Shown here in pieces: positions 20,574 to 27,288 of a stretch of DNA of 27,288 nt. Position 1 is the first letter of the stretch; every line of letters begins with the position of its first letter. A model generated the notes under the pieces. It was not told where the DNA came from and did no database searches. It saw only the letters and a program-made list of their open reading frames with translations. Source of the stretch: Syncephalis plumigaleata (taxonomy: Eukaryota > Zoopagomycota > Zoopagomycetes > Zoopagales > Piptocephalidaceae); contig JAIXMF010000172.1 of NCBI GenBank assembly GCA_025201365.1, positions 1-27,288 on the forward strand, in the 5' to 3' direction. The position numbers and the translations under genes are program-made.

Positions 20574-20697
20574 TCAGTTATATCATTAGTAGTAGTAGTA
20601 GTAGTAGTAGTAGCAGTAATAAAAATGAAACAATGAATATAAGATATAACCATAAAAACGGAATAGAATGGAATACATGAAGTTATTTATTATTTAT
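20574..20697. other. Convergent 3' spacer with (TAG)n tract
   Basis: Only 124 bp separate the stop of the oxysterol-binding protein from the stop of the YbeY gene on the other strand. A (TAG)n run lies at 20587-20613. Both 3' ends must use this short, AT-rich spacer for polyadenylation, so the transcripts may overlap. Confidence 0.6.
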
Positions 20698-21403
20698 CTA
20701 ATCTATACGTTCAATGGTAGAAGGTGGATCAACGGGTAACTTTGCTAATAGTTCATCTTCAATGGCTTGCATCTATCAATTATCGTTATTATTATTGTTA
20801 TTATTGCAACTATACTGCTTTTACGTATATGATGCATGTTCTACTTACTTGATAGTATTCCGCATCAGTATCATGATCGTATCCCATCAAATGACAAACA
20901 CTGTGCACGTATAATTCACGTAGACGTATTTCTAACGCACGTATCTCCTCCTTTGAACCGAGCCAGTCACGAGTGGTCATCTTTGATGCGGTCGACGTTA
21001 ATCGACTTGCACGCCATTCCGCTAGGCAATATCGACGTACATACTGTACTGACACGTAAATATCACCTAAATAGCAATGCTGCGATGTCAATGGTGATGG
21101 TAGCAATCCCGGTGATATTGCCTAATATAAGCAACACTATTCATGTTACTAATGTCATGATTAACAAAAAGATAACCGCTTATTTACTTGATGAAATGGA
21201 AAGGATAACACATCAGTGGGACGATCTTTATGTCGATAGACACGATTGAGTTGTCGAATCGATGCCAATCCACCTAATTCTAATGAACACGACCAGCCGG
21301 GATAGGGTGTATGATCGATGATATCACGTAGTAGTGTGGTCACTGCTGCCTTGTTAAACTTTACTTTACGACAAAGAACGCGTAATTGAATATTGCCACT
21401 CAT
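20698..21403 (-). CDS. YBEY: YbeY family endoribonuclease (rRNA maturation)
   Basis: A bacterial-type metallo-endoribonuclease that in eukaryotes acts in organelles on ribosome maturation. Exons 21188-21403, 20849-21121 and 20698-20772 join in phase 0 to give 187 residues. The YbeY core LNRVYRHKDRPTDVLSFPF is at about 53-71 at the end of exon 1, and GDIYVS follows in exon 2. The zinc site is HSVCHLMGYDH, with the three His spaced H-x3-H-x5-H. The usual Gly of HGxxH is Ser here, a mild change at a non-ligand position. The C-terminal YYQMQAIEDELLAKL matches the family's tail helix. No strong mitochondrial presequence is visible, although the N-terminus (QLRVLCRKVKF) is basic. It faces cytochrome c1 across a shared upstream region, which fits a mitochondrial theme. 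Confidence 0.9.
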
Positions 21404-22062
21404 TTAACTATTACTCGTATGCATATGTGTATACAACTAGAAGAGAATGAACAAGAATATGAATAAGAAGGTTGTGTGTTAATACAAGACACGTATATTT
21501 ATCGTTGCTTATGTTGTAATGGCTTAAAAGTGAAGCAGCTTTTGTTCGTCATCCCGTAACTCTCCGTGTGATCACATTCCGAATCCACCCATGCTATGTT
21601 TGCAGGCTGATGATGATTTACTAGTATTTATTATTGTTATCACACCATTATAATTATCATCATCAATATCAATATTATTAGAATGCGTGTGTTTGCTAAT
21701 GGTCGCTCTTTTTTTCGCCCCTTTCTTAGTTGTTAGTCAGATAGTGAGTCCGTTTGTATTTCGGCCTCGCTTTTCTCTCTCTCTTTTCCCTCTCTCTCTC
21801 TCTCTCTACATTGATACTTTTTTTTTATCACATTGGTCTCGTTTTAGTTTCCGTGTACGAGTGAACACGTAGTAGCCTTGTTATCTGTACTTGATCACTA
21901 GATTTCTTGGTAAGTTCACCTAATAGATGAGTAGAAAGAAACGCGTCGGATCCAATATTAAGATGACGTCAGTTATCGGATCAAGTCAATATAGCGTTTT
22001 GATGACTATACTTCATACTGCTGTATGTATACTAATACTAATAATACTGACTGAGATAGGCC
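21404..22062. promoter_or_regulatory. Shared upstream region of YbeY and cytochrome c1
   Basis: A divergent promoter region of 659 bp. It has a CT-rich tract (21771-21807) and an ATTGG (inverted CCAAT box) at 21832-21836, about 230 bp before the cytochrome c1 ATG. In fungi, CCAAT boxes bound by the Hap complex commonly drive respiratory genes, so this is a plausible site, but a pentamer also arises by chance. A palindromic TGACGTCA (21964-21971) lies inside the predicted 5' UTR intron. Confidence 0.45.
21910..22059 (+). other. Probable 5' UTR intron of cytochrome c1
   Basis: TTCTTG is followed by GTAAGT at 21910. A TAG acceptor at 22057-22059 lies 3 bases before the start codon at 22063. Splicing would remove several upstream ATGs (21927 and 21963 among them) that would otherwise precede the real start. 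This is inferred from splice signals only. Confidence 0.5.
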
Positions 22063-22928
22063 ATGCTTGCACGGATCTCAAACGTGAATGCGGTGCGCTT
22101 TGCAGCACGTAGAGCTGTTCAACAACAGGTAAATGAATATCGCGTTGATTAATGATATAATATTGCGCTGTATTAACGGTAGATATGATTGTATATTATA
22201 AAGGCACGCGGTGTTTCTACACAATCCACGACTCAGGTAATATTAATATTCTATAAACAATAATAACAATAATAAGGATTGTAGTAATAACAATATAACA
22301 CATCATCTAATAGAATGCATTGAATGGACGTGTAGCTCAAGCATCAGTGGCTACCGCTGTAGCAGGTACACTTGGCTATTTATATTTCTCACAATCGGAG
22401 GTTCATGCTAGTACGGAAACTGCTGACACCGGTCTACATGCACCACACTACCCATGGACGTTCAATAGCCCGTTCAAGACATTTGACCATGCCGCGTATG
22501 TCTCTATTGAATATTGCAATATCAATCTAATATAATGTAAATGTAGACTTCGTCGTGGTTATCAAGTCTACAAAGAGGTGTGCTCGACCTGCCACTCCAT
22601 GAATCGTGTCGCTTTCCGTAATTTGGTCAATGTCACACACACCAAAGATGAGGCTCGTCAACTTGCCGAGGAAGAGACCTACATCGATGGTCCCGATGAT
22701 CAAGGTGAAATGTTTGAACGCCCTGGCAAGGTTAGTACAATCTATTTATTCTGTTAATAATACTGATGATTCTATTGTTATTGTTATTGCATGATAGTTG
22801 GCCGACTACCTTCCTGCTCCTTATCCCAATACAGAGGCTGCTCGTGCCGCCAATGCCGGTGCCCTTCCACCCGATCTCAGCTTGATGATCAAGGCACGAC
22901 ATGGTGGTGCTGTAAGTAATCTATTCAA

Positions 22929-22959
<31 letters not shown>

Positions 22960-23381
22960 AAAATACTAATCACATATACACATATACATATACATATACA
23001 TATATTTGATCATTGTTTAGGACTATGTCTTCTCACTTCTTACCGCGTTACTGTGATCCACCAGCTGGTGTAGAAATTCTGTCTGAGACTCAACTAACCC
23101 GTACTTCCCATGGCGGACGCGTTCTATTCGACGGTGTTGTCGAGTATGAGGACGGCACACCTGCTACTAATCGCAGATGGCCAAGTGTAGTGCCGTTTCT
23201 GGGCGTCTTGTCATGGGCCGCTGAACCCGAACACGATGAGCGTAAACGTCTCGGTTTCAAGGTCGTCGCCATCCTCAGTATGTTGACGGGTCTATCCGTT
23301 GTCCTTAAGCGTATGCGATGGGCTTCCTTGAAGACTCGCAAGGTTGTGTTCAAACCACCCACCTCAGCCGGTAAACAATAA
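22063..23381 (+). CDS. CYT1: Cytochrome c1, complex III haem subunit, with disrupted last exon
   Basis: The subunit passes electrons from the Rieske protein to cytochrome c in the inner mitochondrial membrane. Exons 22063-22128, 22204-22236, 22314-22495, 22547-22730 and 22798-22911 join in phase to 193 residues: a basic presequence ([18 protein letters not shown]), a hydrophobic sorting segment, haem motif CSTCH (106-110) and [17 protein letters not shown]. The last exon (23021-23381) begins DYVFSLLTA, then stops; homology resumes one base shifted as [10 protein letters not shown] and ends in the normal tail ([17 protein letters not shown]-terminal helix, TRKVVFKPP). Within it NPYFP and SQMAK are in the other frame, and the stretch expected to hold the axial Met ligand (AIAMA) is missing. 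It is either sequence error or a recently decaying copy; otherwise identity is certain. Confidence 0.88.
22928..22955. repeat. (ATT)n microsatellite in cytochrome c1 intron 5
   Basis: About nine ATT units follow the donor of the last intron, followed by CATATA runs before the acceptor at 23019-23020. Confidence 0.9.
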
Positions 23382-25141
23382 ACCACCTGGCGATTGCTTG
23401 CTTGCTTGCTTGCTTGCATATGCATATCTGCATAATATTTACATCCATGACTTTTGTGTTAACCATTCTATTATGCGATAATGTACACAATTGCTAGTAG
23501 TAAACAAGAAATAACTAACAATACAGTCGACTGACACTAGGTCTATGCATGCATCTAACTTGTTCTTTCCTTTTTTCGCTTCTTTCTTTCACCACTTTCT
23601 CTTACCATTTCCTACTACTAGTACTACGGTCGACTTCAACTATGCATATAGCCAATGATACTGCATAAATGATGATGATGATTATTGTCATCATCAGTTC
23701 AGTCTACATGCATAGCGGTCTTTTTCTTTCTATTGATGTGCACACCTCATGGCTTGTCTGTTGCCGTTTAATTTGCCAATCTCTGCATATACTGATAAAG
23801 CATCCTGTGCATATTGCTGCATGTACGATTGTGTTTCTTTTTACAAGTCTCGTGGACAAGGCAGCAATAGTAGTAGATGGACTAGTATACGACATAGATA
23901 ATGCATGCCATTGTACAGATGTAGACCGCAGCATTTTGATAAAACAAGAAGGAAGGAAGAGAGAGCGAGAGAGAAAAAGGAATAAGATCCCGCTGCGGTC
24001 TGGCGTGGCATGATATGCAAGCATTGCATTTGCATCTGCATCTACATTACTCATTCTCTACTATGCTATCATGTCATTTTGTTATTTTGTCGCCTAGGAT
24101 TATCGTAGTACGAGTTGTAACATCGTATTCAATGACAAGTGACAATAGCATTATACACCCTGCAGCATGGCATGAAATCATGCAGGTTTATTCGATGTGT
24201 ATGTACAAATGTATGAATGTATGTGTGTCTGTGTGTGTGTGTGTTCATGCATGTAAGTGGCACACACTTACCATTGCTTCACCTTTGCATATGTACCCCT
24301 CATTCTGTAACTACTCCTGTTGACCCGTACTTTTTCATACTATACGCTTTTCATTCCAGCTAGCTTGAAACAAAAACAACAACAACACAATGACAACACA
24401 ATAAGCAAGCACTACTAGCAGTGAACAAAGTCCGTTCCGCGTGCACATTCATTTACAATGATCAGCTTGATTGAAATGCTCGTTGCACAGCAGCTAAATG
24501 CGGATAGGTTGCATCGTGTCCTTACGGACTCCGCTTTTGCAGAGGAAAGACACTACAATGATTGCTACTGCAACAAGTCGGACAGTGCTGCACTTGAATG
24601 GCCGCATCTCTACTCTTACCACCCTTGGGACTATACTGTCAATTGCTGTTGTCGCTAACCACGCGATTGTCCTAGGGAAGTTACGAGCGTGGTGTTGGCT
24701 GCATTTTGACTGCAGCTCCTCTGATGTACGACAGAAACACTCTTATCTAAATGCCGCTACTGTTTCTACTCGTTCTTGCTCGCGCGTATATAATTCAGGA
24801 CGATATTGATGCTGACTTTTGATTCTTCACTCACAACCACACGCTCAATCCTATTCACTCACATTTACTGTTTGTTTTCTACTTTTCTTTTCACTTGTCT
24901 GAACTCGTTGTATCTGTACACAACTACATTTGTGTTGTTCAATCGATTGACTAGTATTCTGTTAGTGTTGCTGTAGTTGCTGTTCTTTTTATTTTGTTTT
25001 TGTTTTTGAAATATTCAATAACACACACACAAAAAACATTTTGTGATCGATTATCTACCCAAGGATTGATTATTCAACAACGACAAGACCTACAAGACAT
25101 ACAAGAGTCACCAATATCAACAGAATTAGTGATATCTCACC
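23382..25141. other. Long intergenic region (1.76 kb) without a supported gene
   Basis: It contains a (TTGC)6 tract right after the cytochrome c1 stop, a pyrimidine-rich strip (23559-23612), a GT run near 24228-24242, a locally GC-richer patch at about 24430-24740 with short open frames I could not link to any family, and CA/T-rich sequence before the TPR-like gene. No tRNA, rRNA or convincing exon was found. Confidence 0.5.
23394..23417. repeat. (TTGC)6 microsatellite
   Basis: Six tetranucleotide units begin 13 bases after the cytochrome c1 stop codon, in its 3' UTR. Confidence 0.9.
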
Positions 25142-27257
25142 ATGGCTACCAGTACACTAAGCGTCAACAATTCAACGGCCCTATTCGCTCATGAGCAATC
25201 AATGTCAGGAGCATCAGCACAAACTTGCCAGGCATGGACAGCTGGTAAGTATTCAGAGACATTAGGAGCATATACACACATACACATATGCACATACATA
25301 TGTATGGTGTATGGTGTATAGGATCCCTGACCCGTGTAACCATCGTATATACAAATGAATGGTGTACTAACGCGATTGTTCATTATTTTTTGTTATGTTC
25401 CTTAGTGGCCGTTGCTCTATTGGAGAAAGGTAGGCAGTCGTTTCAAATTAGTAGGCGTTTTAGCGTGAAACGCTATCCGTACGGGGTGCATATTTTGAGA
25501 CGTTTCAGTATGGTGGTACAGTTGTTTGATGAGTCTGGTGTCTGTGTGCGTGTATGTGTGCGTGCGTGTATGTGTTTATGTGCGTGCACGGTAATCGCAT
25601 ATGTACATGTGCATACATGCATACCTACCTACTTTGCATTCAACATTTCTATATCATGAATGATATACTGCTACTAGTGCTACTAGTACTCATATCACGT
25701 GGCGTTCCCTTTTTCACCTTTTAACTCATCCATACTTGGTACTAATTATCACATTGGTCATTTTATTCTTTTTTCTACTCCACGCTTATCTCATTTATTA
25801 GTGCGCAGCGATAAGTTATCCACGGACAAGTATACGCAGCATTACAACAGGCAGTGGCTGCATGTGAACAAGCACACCGACTTGATCCTGCCGACGTTGA
25901 CTGTCTTTATCGATGGGGACGCGCTAATCTATTGACATTCGAACGGGCGGGTGAACAAGCACATCTAGGATGGCGTTTAGCGCAACTCGCCATGCTATTC
26001 GGGTATTCCAACTGGCATCTACTCGGGATCAACAACACGTCGGTGCATTGCTAGGCTTAGGTCGTGCTTTTCCGAGCAGGCCAATCTACTATTGCAACAA
26101 GCGGATGATCCTCAGAACGTCAATGCCACCTCTACTACTAATGCCGCTTAGCGTCACTACAACAATCTATCGTGGTGTATCGTCGTGCCTACATGGCACA
26201 AATGACTTTCCGCGCCATTTGTGGCTTAGTCCACCTGGTACACCCACACCGGTTCTGTCGTCTCACTAGAGGAGGAGGACACGACGAGTACCGATGCACT
26301 GATCAACACGGTCATTTCACTTATTGGTGTATTAGTGCAATTGGCAAACTTGTACGCCGAACAATGGGAGGAGATGACGAAGATGACGACGATAGTGATG
26401 TCAATACACGAGTATGGGAAGTATCAATTGTTACGTATTATAACATAATAGATATACTAACTAATCCTCTCTTTCTCTCGCTATTTATCATTTACAGCTA
26501 GTCATGCCGTGAACATGTCAGAAACCTTGTATGCCGATGCCATTCACATTCTATCGCAAGCCATTGTGGATGTACCCGATCATCGAGTGGAACTATTAGC
26601 GGAATGGGCCGAGGTACTCGAGACCATGGCCAAGACACGTGCCGACCGAGCTGGCACCTTAGATCCCGCCCTATTCGATGAAGCCATCGTTAAATACGAG
26701 GAAGCCATCGAGGCAGCCATTGCCGTCAACAGCGAACTATTGGCCGATCTCCACTTTGATCATGGACTACTTTGTCACACCATTGCCGATACACGCCTCG
26801 TCGAGTTGAACACGCTACACGGCCACGTCTTCTCGGATCCCAGTGCCATCAGCATTCTTCACACGATTATTCGCCCTATTTCGATCGAGCATGCGCTGCC
26901 TTCCGCAATGCCGTACAAGTAAGCAAGGGCAATGCTGTGATGCAGGAACGACTAGGCGATGCCTGCTTTGTCAATGCCACGATTGCTGCCGACTCCATTT
27001 CAAAGGCACGTCTAATGGCCGAGGCCGAATACTGGTATCGTATGGCGATGACGGCCGATGCCGAGGATGACGAAGTAATCGCTAGACTCGCACAACTATG
27101 CTATCGACAACAACGTATGGGCGAGTGTGTCGCACTACTAGCTCATTGGCAGGCACTCGGTGGTACGGTACAAGATTTAAAGCGTGAAGATCGTGTATTC
27201 TGGCCTGATTTTATCGCTCAAGTACCATTGCTAATGAGTGCCACTCATCAAGCATAA
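25142..27257 (+). CDS. TPR-like helical repeat protein, reading frame broken many times
   Basis: A start in strong context (CACCATGG, ATG 25142) opens exon 1 (25142-25244). A small exon at 25406-25429 follows in phase, then coding sequence from about 25803. Family-like alpha-helical repeat segments appear in changing frames: YAALQQAVAACEQAHRLDP and LYRWGRANLLTFERAG (25845-25975), AIRVFQLASTRDQQHVGALL (25990-26070), SEQANLLLQQADDPQ (26071-26145), LQQSIVVYRRAYMAQMTF (26148-26210), and TDALINTVISLIGVLVQLAN (26269-26375). An intron (about 26414-26499) is followed by SHAVNMSETLYADAIHIL onward, and after another shift near 26860 by DYSPYFDRACAAFRNAVQV to the stop at 27257. The repeats suggest a TPR scaffold protein; the exact family is unknown. 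Either a pseudogene or an error-rich stretch of sequence. Confidence 0.55.
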
Positions 27258-27288
27258 TAAGTGAGGTGGAGATATCATTCATCACCTC

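Noticed and set aside
20836-21249. 137-residue plus-strand open frame
   Set aside because: It is antisense to YbeY exon 2, whose zinc-site motif and splice phases are clear.
23394-23417. Regular short repeats considered as a CRISPR-like array
   Set aside because: Uninterrupted microsatellite without spacers; the same holds for the AGT, ATT and TAG tracts.
23669-24054. Open frames of 114-116 residues on both strands
   Set aside because: Low-complexity start (repeated Met codons), no recognisable domain, and no splice-linked neighbours; probably chance.
24458-24809. Two overlapping open frames in a GC-richer patch
   Set aside because: Short, unrelated to any family I know, and without continuation; could be an old relic but not supportable.
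25288-25659. 123-residue open frame with Cys/Val-rich repeats
   Set aside because: Spans the predicted introns of the TPR-like gene and is driven by GT/GC-rich simple sequence.
1-27288. tRNA or rRNA genes
   Set aside because: I looked for T-arm-like TTCGA motifs with paired stems on both strands and found none with a cloverleaf context.

Overview
This window looks like nuclear DNA of a fungus, most likely an early-diverging (zygomycete-type) lineage. The genes are split by many short introns (about 50-130 bp, with GTAAGT-type donors and TAG/CAG acceptors), and the non-coding DNA is AT-rich. The gene set is fungal: an ankyrin-PH-FFAT-ORD oxysterol-binding protein of Osh1/Osh2 type, an Snx41/Atg20 sorting nexin, a histidine-biosynthesis aminotransferase, and cytochrome c1 with a mitochondrial presequence. 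The exact taxon cannot be fixed from sequence alone; a Zoopagales-like mycoparasite is a guess.

Layout: 1-557 (-) holds the 5' part of a probable mitochondrial protein that runs off the left edge. 1735-4369 (-) is Snx41/Atg20 in 8 exons. 4687-5799 (-) is a sterol desaturase/fatty acid hydroxylase family enzyme in 3 exons. 6505-6822 (-) is a small secreted Cys-rich protein. 8215-9393 (+) is a two-TM protein of unknown function. 9515-10889 (-) is histidinol-phosphate aminotransferase in 3 exons. 11601-13562 (-) is an intronless secreted repeat plus lectin-like protein. 14158-15794 (-) is a palmitoyl-protein thioesterase in 11 exons, including one GC-AG intron. 16574-20573 (+) is the oxysterol-binding protein in 7 exons. 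20698-21403 (-) is YbeY in 3 exons. 22063-23381 (+) is cytochrome c1 in 6 exons, with a scrambled last exon. 25142-27257 (+) is a TPR-like protein whose reading frame breaks repeatedly. All intron-exon joins given were derived by hand from splice signals, phase continuity and family motifs.

The genes are not an operon. Themes are membrane and lipid traffic (Snx41, Osh, desaturase, thioesterase), mitochondrial function (cytochrome c1, YbeY, left-edge protein), amino-acid synthesis, and a set of intronless lineage-specific secreted or membrane proteins interleaved among intron-rich core genes.

The most unusual content is a small repeat family at three sites (about 1.1 kb, 6.1 kb and 11.0-11.4 kb). 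Its members encode degenerate C-termini resembling TnpB/Fanzor nucleases, including a WNRDMxACLNF-type motif. Two of the three copies carry an inverted duplicate of their own 3' end, giving foldback structures. The second oddity is that conserved protein segments in the last exon of cytochrome c1 and in the TPR gene alternate between reading frames, whereas every gene from 1.7 to 21.4 kb reads cleanly.
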